From: Clavelina lepadiformis
Lineage: Eukaryota; Chordata; Ascidiacea; Aplousobranchia; Clavelinidae
Assembly: GCF_947623445.1 (NCBI RefSeq)
Contig: NC_135247.1
Location: 19,284,501-19,348,500 of the forward strand
DNA length: 64,000 nucleotides
Direction: 5' to 3'
Positions 22,632-34,407 of the stretch are shown here, one piece after another. The notes below the pieces were generated by a model. That model made no database searches and was not told where the DNA came from. It saw nothing but the letters and a program-made list of their open reading frames with translations. Both the position numbers and the translations under genes were made by a program. Every line of letters starts with the position of its first letter. Positions within the stretch are counted from its first letter, which is position 1.

Positions 22632-24281
22632 TTAAAGTTCATAAATAATTTCACATTTTCTCCAATAATTTGAAACTTTTTTTCCCTTCCACCGTCTCGC
22701 GGAAGCAACGTTAGGTGGCGCTGACACGTCACACGCAAATGCCCTTGACGTTGTCAATTCACTGGAGCTTTCTCGTTTATCTTCACGCTGGTTCAGTATT
22801 TGTGATAATGTGAGTATGCTTCCGGTCTTACCCCGGGCACTAGTTGGGGATATTTTGTTGCCCCTGATGCCCAGCTTCATGTAAATCACCCTCTTGAGGT
22901 TACGTGGACTCAAATTTTTTAATTTTTTCTCGATTGCGTGACGTAACTTCCTGTTCAAAATTGCGTAAACCAACACTGACCAGGACCGACCAAACAGGCC
23001 CGACCACGTCATCATATACGCAATAGGTGGTTGAAAGCTGGAGGTCCAGTTTGAACCTGATTGGTTGTTTAGTTGTTCTTGGAAGTAATCGTAGAATGTC
23101 TCACTCTCAACCAGGAAATATGCGATGTACGGAGCCCACGTGACCAGAAAAGCAAAAATGACAATGAAGAAGCTGAAATTCGCTTTCCTCCTCCCCACTG
23201 AACTGTCCGAAGCCATCCGTGATCTCACGCGGTAATTTACGTCATTATTAGTCGTTTGTGATGTAGATCCCCTCCTGACAGAGGATTTTCTGTGCGTTGG
23301 ATCCGGTGAAGAAGCTTGGTTTGTCACCACCGAGTGGCTTATTCTCCTTTCATCATTGTCCGCTGGGTGCTGCACGGCATCCTTCCTAATCTGTCCAATT
23401 TGCTTGTAGGCAACCCTGGTGATGAGGGCGTAGGACACGAGCACGCAGAACAGGGGCGCGACGAAGAAGACGACCATGGCAGCTAGCAAGTAGTTGGGAA
23501 GGATTCTCCAGTTCGGTCCACAAGTTATAGCTGAGACCCGATCGTATGCTAAGAACTCGATACTTGGCACCTCCGCACATTCCACGTAGCTCTCATTCGA
23601 GTATTTCATCCAATCAAATTGTGACACGTCATTAACTCCCACCCCTTCGTTTACCATCAACCAGAGGATGACGTAGAATGTGACGATGATGAGCAAGATC
23701 GTCCCTGTTATCGCTGACAACCGCTTATAAGATCGAATAAAATGCGGCTGGAACACTCTGGTGATTATGACGTAACGATTCAGAGATAGAAGAGCAGCGA
23801 ACCATGACGATGACGTCATGAATATGATGCCGAGCATGCCGAAGACCTGACACAAGTCGTCTGTTTTCTGCAAAAAGAGAAAATTTTGACTTTGTTGGAG
23901 AGGTGCTCATCTAAGGCACCACACAGCAGTGGTGCAGCTGGATCAGATGAACAAAATATTCGAACATAACAAACATGTAGTCCAGTGTTTAATCAACTAC
24001 CTCACCTGGTATGGGCACCCTCCGGCTTGCAGGGAGTCGGGCTTGATTGAAGCTGCTAGGAGGGTCGGGAAAGCCCCAAAAAAACCGACCCCGACCCCGC
24101 TTATAGCGAGTGAGAGCAGGAGAATGCGCTCGGACCTGGGGAACCTGTACCTAGGGCGGAGGGTGAGTAAGCCGTAAACCACGACCCCATTTACCACTAA
24201 GCTTATGGTCAAGGTCACTGCGGAGCCGATCACCTGATGTGAGGGGTCCACGTGATCTTGGGCGGAACTGTTGCTCGTCAT
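22632..24281 (-). CDS. Orphan class A (rhodopsin-like) GPCR, 2 exons
   Basis: Plasma-membrane receptor of 503 residues with exons 24281-24006 and 23867-22632, joined by a 138-bp GT-AG intron in phase 0. The start MTSNSS gives a short glycosylatable N-terminus. TM1 is VTLTISLVVNGVVVYGLL. The TM3 disulfide cysteine lies in CPYQ/LCQV beside the splice junction. TM3 ends in LSLNRYVII, so the usual DRY is NRY (about residues 122-124). TM6 has FLVTWAPY, the CWxP position with T before W. TM7 lacks a normal NPxxY (SVLVYAIL). The third cytoplasmic loop is long and Ser/Arg-rich. The C-tail is basic. The ligand is unknown and I cannot assign a subfamily. The next gene, TM2D2, is divergent and 2.5 kb away. 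Confidence 0.88.
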
Positions 24282-26791
24282 GAAGACCTGGTAACTCTTC
24301 AATATCAACTGCTTGTGAGAACCAGAGGCTAATCGAGTTATTGTTGCATCACAATGTAGAACAAAGCGCGACAACTTCCAACTGATTCTTCGTCTGAAGC
24401 TAACTGAGGAAAATGAGTACACGGCTCCTCTTACTGGGTTAAAAATAAAGTTAACATCAAGTTTCCTGCGTTACATGACATTAGATGTTTAATTTGATCA
24501 GAATAAAAGGACTGGATGAAATCGTAAAATCCTATCAATGATGTTCCAACAAATTGGTTGCCACAGAGCATATTTGCTTTAGCTCAACTTTTGTTTGTTC
24601 GACTTCCAAACTCGGCCTGATCGTTAATTTTATGACGAGATTTACCAGGAACTCATGATCTGGTTTGTTGTTACCATAAATATTGTGATTTATCAAATTC
24701 TCTTCGTTTTAGAAGCACGCCCACTTTCTGCCTCTTATTTATTTGGTTTTGCTTAAAATGGAAATTATTTCCGAATAAGTGTAAGCCAATTCCCGTGGAC
24801 TTTGTTCAACCACATCCCTGCAAGGGTTTTGTCAACAGCAGCTTTTGTTTTCACAAATTCCCCGTAGTTTTGGAAACCATTTTCCCCAAACTTGTTCTTT
24901 TAAACAACTTGTTGAAATAAGTTTAAGCTGGCCAGTGTCGAATGGAGATACTGTACAATATAACCTACTGTATATAGCATATCATGCGATTTCTTACGCC
25001 ATGTCACTTCCTATGACCTAAGATATCTTATAAAATGTATTTAGTGTGGCAACATACTTAATCTCGGACTGAGAAAGGTGTTTAAAAGTTTTGAACTTGG
25101 CAAATGTTTTGCATTGAACTTCATAATTTTACCGTTGAACTTGAGGAATCATTTGTATTTTAGTCTGACGTAGAAACTCAACCAAACAACAAGATGAAGC
25201 ATTAAAGTAAAAATTTTATTTGGTTGGAAAGATAATCGAAAATTACCAACAGGTTTAAGTCGTACAAAAACTTTTGATCCCATGCGTGATCCCCTCGCAA
25301 ACGCGACTTTATTAGGTAGCGTTCCAGAAATTATCCGCTAGATAACGACAAGGCAAAACTTTCATTTGCTTAAAACTCATTGCGTTCTTCAATTTTTACA
25401 GTTTGTCATATGTAATAGTCAACTTTTGGACAAGGAGGTGTAGCACTTCGAGGTGTGCTCTACATTACTTGACATATTGCAACAACATCCGTCAATGTTA
25501 CAGGACCGATTTCTTCTGTCATTCGTTAGTCGAGCGAGATGGATTGTAAAGTCGATGCTGTTTTACGGATATTCCTTGATACTGACTAATCTCATCGCAT
25601 GACGTGATTATTGCTGATTAGTTACTGTCCTAGGAATGGCTTGCATATAGTCAGATAAACTCATAATAATTGCCAGTTGTTTTATTTGTTCGACCGTCGA
25701 AAGGTTATAGCTCGACATTTTAAAATGGTCAATGCGATCACTACATCCTCAGTTTTCAGTTGAAAACACAAGGTGTGTCTTGAGACAGAGATACGGTCCT
25801 ACTTCGGAGACATAGTGTTATAGCAAAAGACTTGTAAAACTGATTTTAAACACAACTTGCCCGTGGAGTAAATATTATGTAAGTACTAAGATTTGCAACC
25901 AAATACCGACACCGTAATGTAAACAAAGCAATCACTGTGAGTGTTACGTCACAAAGGCGCACACACGTATTTTAGAAACTTTTCTCCATGTCAAGTTATG
26001 TCCGTGCTTCGGCATTGCGGACCAGCAACAACTCAAAAATAATCAATACTTATATAGCCTAATATCTTTTCATTGCACTTTGACCAAAGGAGATAAACAC
26101 TAACCTTCCTTCTGTTTGCAATGTATACCTTCTATGCATAGATTTAACACGATTCATCCCCTTCTATCTAACTTGAATCTTTTAATTAATACGGCTTGGT
26201 GTTTCGTTTGAACGTATTGTTAATCTGCTTTGTGACGTGTTCTAGCCTTCAGTGAAATTGGAGTGCGTAGTCTATATTTGTCTCTCAAAGCTACAAAGTC
26301 AAAAAATTATATTGTGCATTCCAAGGATGAATATTTTGAGCCATTCATGCTGTGTCAGCAGTCATGTTTTGTCTGCTGTAAAAACATTTTTTTAAATTTT
26401 TATAATTTCTTTTTGTTGCTGTTTTTGCCTTTAAATATTTTCTAGCGTCTTGCTTATATCTCAAACTACAGTGCTGTGTTAGAAAAAACATGATGTAACA
26501 AATGTCTTTGTGAGAAGTCACCCTGTGCTTCACTTGACCAGTTCTACCTCATCGGAAGATTTTGAAACAGGTATATAGACATAGTAGCGAATATATACAA
26601 CCATCGTCACAGAACGTCAACTTTCGTCACAATCTCGACCAACGCGAAAAAATATAGCGCACAAACATTTAAGCGGATACCCTGTCTGCCGTATTTCGTT
26701 GAATGAATTTGATTTGTGTGGAAGTTTGTTGAGATGATGGTTGAGCAATGCGCTGATGGAACTGTTCGAAATTTGTTTTAAATTTTATTTT
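24282..26791. other. Divergent intergenic region, GPCR and TM2D2 5' sides
   Basis: 2.5 kb of AT-rich DNA with only short open frames. It should contain the promoters of the minus-strand GPCR and the plus-strand TM2D2 gene. No repeat, RNA gene or motif could be supported. Confidence 0.5.
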
Positions 26792-27863
26792 ATGTCTGTT
26801 GTTGGAATCCTGTTTTCGACGCTAGCACTGTCAAAAAATTTAACTGAGAACATTTCGGTTGAAGAAGTCAACCCATATTCGCCTAAAATTCTATGTTCTT
26901 TGCTGTAAGTTCTTAACTTTAACTCCTAATTTAGTTTGTTACCATTTTGCCTATGTATGTTTGTTTTACGTTTTACAATTTATAAGTTTTTAATATTTGT
27001 GTTTGCAAATTGGCAATATGCTTTTTGCCATTTGCAAAGTTTTGTTTGTACACAAAAACTGAAGTTACCGATTCTTCTTGAAATGTGTATTTATGTTTTA
27101 ACTTTGAAATCATGCTGACTGATTCAGATTTTATTTATACTTTATAGCTTAGTGTATATTGATATCTTTGCCGCTAAAACTTAATATATTTTACCATAAT
27201 TTAAACGGTTTCGTTTGATCAGTCGTCATGAAGCATCCATGCGTGATACAGCATGTACAATTTACTTTCATCTTTTTAGACCCCCTGAATTTATTGTTTG
27301 TAACGAACCACTGTTTGCTCCTGACCAAGCTAACTCGACAACGTCGGAGTTCATTTGCCCAGAACAGGTGAGCAGCTGTTATACTGGACTTGTGTTTTCA
27401 GGATATGTTTGTTTTATCATTGTTTAGTTTAACATTTTGCGAATATTTAAGAAAGAAAAAAAGTATCGCTACGAGAACGTGTCGCATGTGTCGGTGTGGT
27501 GTCACGTTGTAGACGACTCAATTTCTTGTGCGGGCGACAGGAACTTTACAAAGAGCGGCTTTCCTTGTGTGCGGTGAGATGAGTGTTTATGAGATTTTTA
27601 TTGCTTAAAACCAAGACTGACACTTTTGTTGCCATTCCTTTCTATTCAGCTACACTGGGTATTGTTTCATCACAATCTTCTTGCAATCTGTTTTCCTTGG
27701 TTGCTTGGGGGTTGACCGGTTTTCACTTGGACTTACTGGCACAGCAGTTGGAAAACTTTTAACACTGGGTGGCGTTGGTGTGTGGTGGTTTGTTGACATC
27801 ATTTTGCTGCTGACTGGTAACTTGGGCCCCGTGGACAACAGTAACTGGTGCATTTACTACTGA
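26792..27863 (+). CDS. TM2D2: TM2 domain-containing protein 2, 4 exons
   Basis: Two-pass membrane protein related to fly amaretto, one of three TM2D proteins linked to Notch signalling. Exons 26792-26904, 27280-27367, 27452-27573 and 27650-27863 give 178 residues. A short hydrophobic N-terminus ([14 protein letters not shown]) acts as signal peptide. Then come [17 protein letters not shown], matching the family's CSYLPPEFIEC, and a cysteine-rich luminal region. The TM2 domain has [20 protein letters not shown], the DRF motif between the helices and [17 protein letters not shown], and ends DNSNWCIYY. The [16 protein letters not shown] stretch and NWC-end distinguish TM2D2 from TM2D1 and TM2D3. 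IGBP1 begins 16 bp after the stop, so both are probably transcribed as one operon. Confidence 0.95.
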
Positions 27864-27879
27864 CATCACAATTGCAGTC
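27864..27879 (+). promoter_or_regulatory. 16-bp operon junction with trans-splice acceptor
   Basis: Between the TM2D2 stop and IGBP1 ATG lies a stretch ending in ATTGCAG at 27871-27877, two bases before the ATG. A splice acceptor with essentially no intergenic space is the arrangement described for Ciona operons resolved by spliced-leader trans-splicing. No separate promoter fits here. Confidence 0.7.
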
Positions 27880-28854
27880 ATGGAGGATTTGTCTAATGGC
27901 AGGAAGTTAGTCGATGTATTCAACGACCTGTGGGCATTGTATCACGAGATTGACAACTCTGTAGAGTTGACATTATCGGAAAAATATCAGAATTCCGTGA
28001 AGAAATGTTTGCAAACTCTCAATTTTCTTTCTCAAACTGTGCGAGAGTTGTCAATGTTCAGTGATAACGAGGACTTTGAAGAAGTTGCAACATCTGATCT
28101 TCGTTACTTTGTTCTCCCGGCTCTCAAGGCCACTCTCATCCAGAAGAAACAAACTGACATCAATGGAAGAGGCGACATCTTGAAGGAGTCGCTCGAGCAC
28201 TTCGTCAGTTTTTTGAAACTCTGCAGTAATTATGGACTTGGCCCCGCCTCCCAACTTGAGAGAATTATATCTGGTCGGAGCAACTCAGAAGAGAAAATTG
28301 GGGGAAACCCCGACCTAGCTGCGATGAACGCAGCAAGAGAAACAAAAATTGCAAAATATCGAAAAGAAAAGGAACAAGCTGCGTTGATGAAAGATCTGGA
28401 AGGAAAACTCCAGGATGAGGAGATTTTAAGAAAATATTGGCTCCTGCAAATCAACAAATGGATCGGCAAAACCATCGATGAAGTGACAAGTGCCAGGTTT
28501 GAGTTGGAGATGCTCACCAAGATGAAGGATATCCCTCGTGCTGAGCTCAATGAAAAGAAAAGTTGCAAGAAACCTTCTGCTGGTAAACCTTTTATTCTCA
28601 CTAAAGATAGACTCCAGGCATCTGTGTTTGGTGCTGGCTACCCCAGTTTACCCACCGTCACCCTGGATGAGTTCTATGAAAGGGAGTTGGCGGCCGGTCG
28701 CATGTCTGCCCGGGGACAAGACCAGATTAAAGTTGGTGAAGAAAAAGACTCTGATGATGATGAAGATGATGAAAAAGTCAAGAAGCAGAGGGACTTTGAC
28801 GATTGGAAGGACACCCATCGTAGAGGGGCTGGCAATCGCAAAAACATGGGCTGA
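27880..28854 (+). CDS. IGBP1: IGBP1 / alpha4 (TAP42) PP2A-binding protein
   Basis: Cytosolic regulator that binds and stabilises catalytic subunits of PP2A-type phosphatases, acting in TOR signalling. It is a single exon of 324 residues, near the human 339. The N-terminal TAP42 helical domain includes LVDVFNDLWALYHEID, VRELSMFSDNEDFEEVATSD and DLRYFVLPALKATL. A coiled, Lys/Glu-rich helix follows (about 165-190). The C-terminal part has LQASVFGAGYPSLPTVTLDE, the conserved FGAGYP-to-FYE segment, and ends with an acidic tract and WKDTHRRGAGNRKNMG. Start choice is fixed by the splice acceptor two bases upstream. It lies immediately downstream of TM2D2 and probably depends on trans-splicing for its own mRNA cap. 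Confidence 0.96.
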   Translation: MEDLSNGRKLVDVFNDLWALYHEIDNSVELTLSEKYQNSVKKCLQTLNFLSQTVRELSMFSDNEDFEEVATSDLRYFVLPALKATLIQKKQTDINGRGDILKESLEHFVSFLKLCSNYGLGPASQLERIISGRSNSEEKIGGNPDLAAMNAARETKIAKYRKEKEQAALMKDLEGKLQDEEILRKYWLLQINKWIGKTIDEVTSARFELEMLTKMKDIPRAELNEKKSCKKPSAGKPFILTKDRLQASVFGAGYPSLPTVTLDEFYERELAAGRMSARGQDQIKVGEEKDSDDDEDDEKVKKQRDFDDWKDTHRRGAGNRKNMG

Positions 28855-28899
28855 AATAATGTTACTTGTCTCATTAATTATGTCGCTTATTTTTATTGG

Positions 28900-28905
28900 A
28901 TTAAA
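28900..28905 (+). terminator. Probable IGBP1 poly(A) signal
   Basis: ATTAAA about 45 bases after the stop codon; the nearest variant of AATAAA. Confidence 0.45.
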
Positions 28906-29218
28906 CTGAAATGACAACTTTTAGTCGAAGCTTTTATCAAACAAATATTGATAGGTTCAGAAATAATAGTTTTTATTTCAGTTGTACTAGCCCATTTTAT
29001 TGGATCAGCTTTCCTCTACGTGTGCATGTAGAAGTTTTTGTTACATATTTGTGTTTGTTGTCTATGAATTGGTTGTATTCTTACTATATTGTGTTAGCTT
29101 GCCTATTCACTTGTGTGCATTGTACCAGGTTGTGTAGTTACTTATTAATAGAGTAATTGCTGACTGGCACTTAACATTGTTCGAGTAGAATATTAACGTC
29201 GCCTGCATTTGCTTCAAG
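28906..29218. other. Short intergenic region before M17 gene
   Basis: AT-rich, no gene recognised. It probably holds the promoter of the downstream peptidase-like gene. Confidence 0.4.
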
Positions 29219-32200
29219 ATGGGGTGAGTTGGTTGCTATCGTTCACTAGTTTGTAAGATTTTTATCTTAAAACATGATCTTGTCAACTCCTAAGGTTACC
29301 GTGTCAAGTTAAAGTGACAGATAAATTGCAAGATGATGCCTATGATGGTGTTGTCATAGTTACTGATGACTTGCAGAATTTGAAGGATGAATTGGCAGTT
29401 TTCCAGGGTCCCCTTGCAGCCATGAAGGAGGTTGGTTGTTGCAGTGATTAGATTTAAACTTGAGTTTCTGGTGGAGAAAATATTGAGATTATTTCTTATA
29501 TTTGTTGAATGGCAGGCAGACGCTTCAGTAGGGACCGGTGTCACCATCGTGCCAATGCCAGCTCCGATGAAGAGGGTGGTAGGTTCCGCATCTCTTTGAT
29601 TTCTTCCCGGTTCAATGCAACAACTTACTTTATTTTGCTGGGTCAGATTTTCTCCAGCACGGGTCCGTTGAATCGAGATTACGACGATGTCCGAAGATTT
29701 GCCGATGCCGCGCGGGTCGGGTTGAAGAGAGCCGTGAAAGCCGGATGTGAAACTCCTCTGCTGGTTACCATCGGCAACAAAAGGTGCTTCGATGAGTTCA
29801 GAAATAAGAAAAGATTGTTTTTAGTTGGTCCACAGCAGATTTCCTTCTCAATTCACATGACTTTGTTCCCTTAAATCAGGTTTCCTGAGGCAGAATTTGC
29901 ATCAGTTTTGGGCGCATTGGAGGGAGTTTACGTTCCGCTCGAGATTCGGGAAAGTCGACCTGAGGGGGAGAAAAAGGTATTCTCTCTTATTTTGAACTGT
30001 TTTTGCATAAAGTGAAGGGCAAGTTGAACAAAAATTTGCCTTAAATCAAAGAATAATTGTCCGAAAATACACTGGTGAAAGGACTTGTACTTGTATGTAG
30101 TGATTATATGTAGTGTTATTGTTATATGATAAATAAGTGCCAGAAAACGCGAATTCATCGCATGATTATGATGGAGACGGCGGTTCTTATTCGGTCACCA
30201 CGAAGCAAACAATGTGCATGACCCAGGTATTTGGATCATATGGTTGAGAAGTAACAGGTTTAATTAAAACGAGCTTACATGTGCAGCAGCGGTTTGTTGC
30301 ATTAAATAAGCCCAAGTCAGCTAAACGTTGGTGAATGTGGATGCTAAGCTACAGCTCAGTCTTTGCTGCTGGCTCTAGGCTAGTACGGTAGCTGCGGTAA
30401 AAGCAAGAATGCTTTACCAGTTTATGTGCTATCACTTGTGACATTCCTATGCTGAAAATAAACATTACCTGCTACTAATCATGTGCCTATGGAGACATAT
30501 TCCATCTAAAACACATCAGCCTAGCACTGCTACCATACCTAATACTGTACAAATCCCAGTCATCAGGCATATTACTTTTTTATCGTGACGTCATAATGAC
30601 CGCCCTCTCCGTCATAATAGATGGCCAAAATTGGGATAAACTTTTAGAAATAACTAACAAACTACTAGGTATTAGTAAAATCCATTCACCAGTATAATTT
30701 CTGGCAATTACTTCGCGATTGGACAAGTTGGGTCTCACCCTGAAGGTTAATTGGGTTCATGGTCTTAACCGAAAGTAGCAAAATCTTACTCGGGTTCAAG
30801 CTTATTTATAGAATTTATGTTAAGTCTCGTGTGTATGAAGATCATCGTTTGCTTTTGTTGTTTCAGGTAAGGTTCATATTTTCAAGAATTATAATATATC
30901 TATGTAGAGCCTGTGTGGCTTAAACTAAAGGAAGACGATTTTTTGATTAAAATATATCTAAATAACTTGTTTTATATCAGAATAAGTTGACGAATTTGTT
31001 TTATTCTCTCAGATCAAGATACTGTGGATTTTTTCTAAGAACACATCTGGTGACTTTGAGAAGAAGGTTGAAGCTTACGAGGGTGCAAGGTGCGTCATAA
31101 CTGCGATGTGTTAATGATAAGAGCAGAGGTTCACAGAATAGCAAAAATTCCAGATCACTCGTTCGGGATATTCAGGGGTCAGACCCAGAGCGAATGGCGC
31201 CACCTCGTGTTGCTGAGCATGTTACGAAGCATTTTAAAGATTCTTCGGTTGAGGTGGGCATGCAGTGATGACGTCATTCTTTTGTTACGTGGATTCCCTA
31301 AAATTACTTTTATGACCAGGTTGAGGTCATCTCTGATTGTGACGTCATTGAGAAGAATTATCCTTGTTTGGGAGCAGTGAACCGATGCGCCAAACGTAAT
31401 GTGAAATACTCTCTCATAATCATCATAATCATCATATTGTTCATTGTCATCTGACTATTCCCTCTATTATGTCACAGTGATACCACGTCATAATGCGAGG
31501 GTTGTTAAGCTTTCATACGAGGGGGAAGGTCCAATCACAGAAACCATCTTTCTTGTTGGGAAGGGGGTCACGTATGACACTGGTGGGGCTGACGTCAAGG
31601 CCGGGGGGATCATGGCGGGAATGCACCGGGATAAAGGGGGTGCATCGGCAGTCGCAGGATTCTTTGAGGTTTGTGATGTCATAATAGTACTTTTTATTGA
31701 AATGACGTCGTGCTTGAGAGTGGTTTATGATTGAAGGCTCTCGACAAACTTCGTCCGAAGCATTTGAAAGTCCGTGGTACGATGTCTATGGTGAGGAACA
31801 GCATCGGGGCAAATTGTTACGTTGCTGACGAGATAATAACAGCGCGCTCTGGTGTTAGGGTGAGGCCTCGTGCAAAATTTGCGAACTTTATGTTGTTGCA
31901 ATCAATCTAGCCCCGTCTTCGTAACTTCTTCTTCTCCTCCAGGTTCGTGTCGGCAACACTGACGCGGAGGGCCGGATGGCGATGGTGGATTGTCTGTGTG
32001 AGGCGAAGGAGGTCGCGGTCGGAGAAGTCAACCCGCAGCTTTACACCATCGCCACACTCACCGGCCACGCCATCATCGCTATGGGCCCCGGATATTCGGT
32101 GAGGACTTTGCTGAGTCATTGTAATCTGGGGTTGGGGTTAATTCTTAATCTGGGGTTAGGGTTAATTCTTAATCTGGGGTTAGGGTTAATTCTTAATCTG

Positions 32201-33354
32201 GGGTTAGGGTTAATTCTTAATCTGGGGTTAGGGTTAGTTCTTAATCTGGGGTTAGGGTTAGTTCTTAATCTGGGGTTAGGGTTAATTCTTAATCTGGGCT
32301 TAGGGTTAATTCTTAATCTGGGGTTAATTCTTAATCTGGGGTTAATTCTTAATCTGGGGCTAGGGTAAGTGCAAAGTGACAATTTTAAGGGAAGTAACCC
32401 AGTGGTTATTGAATACATGAATCAAAATTACAAGCAGCGGGAAAAATGCATTTTGCGTTCTGACCCTTCTCTGCAATCGACCAAATATTGTCATTGAGCC
32501 TGATGGAGGGCGCTGTCGATCCCGAAACAATCATTTTGAAAGGAAACAGCAATCGCGTGTTTGCTAGAATCGTTCTAAAAGTTGCGCGTGTTTTACCAGA
32601 GATGTTGATTAATCGTAGTCAGTAATGACATAAATTATGGTATAGAACATAGAAATCATCTAGAACACGTCGTGGGCCTACAATGGTTGCCTGTCCTGGA
32701 TGTTCTTGCAAACACGTGATCAATGTCATCTACGATTAATTGAGTAATGAGCCGCAAAAATTTGTCAATAATTCACGGGTTAAAGAATTCTTAAAAGTTG
32801 GCAGCCACTGTACCAGGCGTTTGTTGTGAGTTGTGGGGCTGAAATTTGCTTTTTTGTCGCGGACAGATCGCGATGGACAATGGACCGGCTCGTGACGTAA
32901 ACAATGCTCAATTGTTACGCAAAGCAGGAGAGAACATCGGTGACATGTTTGAAATTTCAACGATTCGACGAGAGGATTATGAGTTCCACAAAGGTGAGGT
33001 GTTATTTGTAGACCGGGTCAAGATCGTCTGATGACGTGCTCTGTCCTCCAGGAAAGTCCGAATACGAAGATGTCCTCCAAAGCAACAACTTTCCTTCCAG
33101 CCGCACCCCCAGGGGCCACCAAGGACCCAGCGCCTTTCTTATTATGACGTCAGGACTGGATAAGGTTTGGTTTGGAGACTTTAAAACTGTGCCGTAGTGA
33201 CGTAATAATCTTTACTGTGTCTTAGCACGGGATCGACTCATCGAAGCCGCTCAAGTACACCCACCTGGACATCGCCGGGTCGGAGGGGGCATTTCCGGGA
33301 ATCCCCACCGGGTGCCCTGTCCCCGCGCTTGCAGCGAAACACTTTCAGCAGTAG
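29219..33354 (+). CDS. Peptidase M17 (leucyl aminopeptidase)-like protein
   Basis: Predicted cytosolic metallo-aminopeptidase homolog of 509 residues, of the invertebrate type named after C. elegans W07G4.4. Exons: 29219-29223, 29295-29430, 29516-29578, 29647-29783, 29880-29976, 31013-31089, 31154-31253, 31320-31395, 31478-31668, 31737-31859, 31943-32098, 32867-32993, 33052-33164, 33226-33354. The first exon encodes only MG plus two bases of a codon. The N-terminal macro-like domain has DDAYDGVVIVTDDL. The catalytic part has GKGVTYDTGGADVKAG, MHRDKGG, where most LAPs have D-M-G-G, and the M17 signature VGNTDAEGRM. So the metal ligand residues look present, with one substitution in the second motif. 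The C-terminus has KYTHLDIAGSEGAF. Activity cannot be judged from sequence alone. A minisatellite lies in the intron after 32098, and the 1-kb intron after 29976 holds nothing recognisable. Confidence 0.92.
32118..32366 (+). repeat. 24-bp telomere-like minisatellite in M17 intron
   Basis: About eight copies of a 24-bp unit, AATCTGGGGTTAGGGTTAAT plus TCTT, then shortened 18-bp copies lacking GGGTTA. Every full unit contains TTAGGGTTA, the animal telomere motif, or a variant of it. Because 24 is divisible by three, all frames stay open and read as false repeat proteins such as LNLGLGLI. It lies inside the intron 32099-32866. Confidence 0.93.
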
Positions 33355-33400
33355 CCGCGTGTTCCCTTCGTGCCTGATTCCTTTACGTCATTGTTGCAAT

Positions 33401-33406
33401 AATAAA
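33401..33406 (+). terminator. M17 gene poly(A) signal
   Basis: AATAAA 47 bases downstream of the stop codon. Confidence 0.75.
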
Positions 33407-34407
33407 ACATTATGATGCAAAAAACGAATTACTTTTAATTTTGAGATGTCTATATCAAGCGCAATAAAATTAATCATCCAAATTATTTTGTCTTGTCTTT
33501 GGCTACTCAGCGTTTTTGACGTCATCATCATTAAGGGGGACTGAGATTGTACAGAATCGTGTTTTTTTGGATTCGGTCGGAATTTTTTTTCTGCCGAATC
33601 CTACAATCTGGTTTTGCAAATATTCGTGTCGTAACATCGGCTTCTGCAGCATAATAAGGAATGAAAACAACTGAACTGACGCGTGCTTTGCTGTAACTTG
33701 CAAAGTACGTAAATGAAATGAGTTCCATAAATTTCTTTTTGTGTGCAACAACAATTATATCCGCTATTGTTGTGTTTCCTCTGCAATGACAGAATTGTCA
33801 CGCAGATTTTTAGAACTGTTCAAAATATTCGGACGAACCTGAAAACGAATTCGCCTGAAAATAGAATTTAGGTGGTTTTACCCAATTCGTCTCAATTTTC
33901 TGTGCAAAATATTGATCGGTTAGGACCGCCCCCCACCCCCCCCCCCCCCCGACCAATTCATCTTCAGTGGTAACTTGTGATGTGATGAAACAATCTGTTC
34001 ACCATTTTGCTTATTATGTGCTAATGACACTGTCGGTAAACATAAACGAAATGGCGACAAAGAAGTTTCGCAACATGGCGGCCTATGTAAGCGAAGCAGA
34101 TCATTTCTCACCAAAGAATTATTCATGAAAGAAGTCAAAGCAGCCAATGTTCGTCCAGGACACAACTTTATTCAACCTTATAAGTTATAACCTATTTCTC
34201 CACCATATTTTATTAGAATCTATTTTCGCGTGAAAGAAAACTCTATGACGTCACAATACTGGCACAAAGAGTTTCGTTCTTTTTCAATTCATACGATTGC
34301 GTTGTTTGCTCTTAATAACAGGGTTTCCTTCTGAATTATTGATGATTATTTGAATTTTTTGAACAAGAGTTTATGTTGGTCACAACCATGAAATACTCCC
34401 AAGAAAG
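33407..34407. other. Intergenic upstream of adhesion GPCR
   Basis: No gene recognised. A cytosine tract (33929-33950, interrupted by one A) is the only obvious feature. It probably contains the adhesion GPCR promoter. Confidence 0.5.
33929..33950 (+). repeat. Poly(C) tract
   Basis: 22 bases, all C except a single A at 33935. Such tracts are prone to length error and can form i-motif/G-quadruplex structures. Confidence 0.9.

Noticed and set aside
32118-32366. Possible CRISPR array
   Set aside because: The repeats are contiguous without unique spacers, and the setting is an animal intron.
32116-32418. Long repeat-protein open frames on both strands over the minisatellite
   Set aside because: They arise only because the 24-bp unit is divisible by three and lacks stops. 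The stretch is intronic in the M17-like gene, whose exons join in phase around it.
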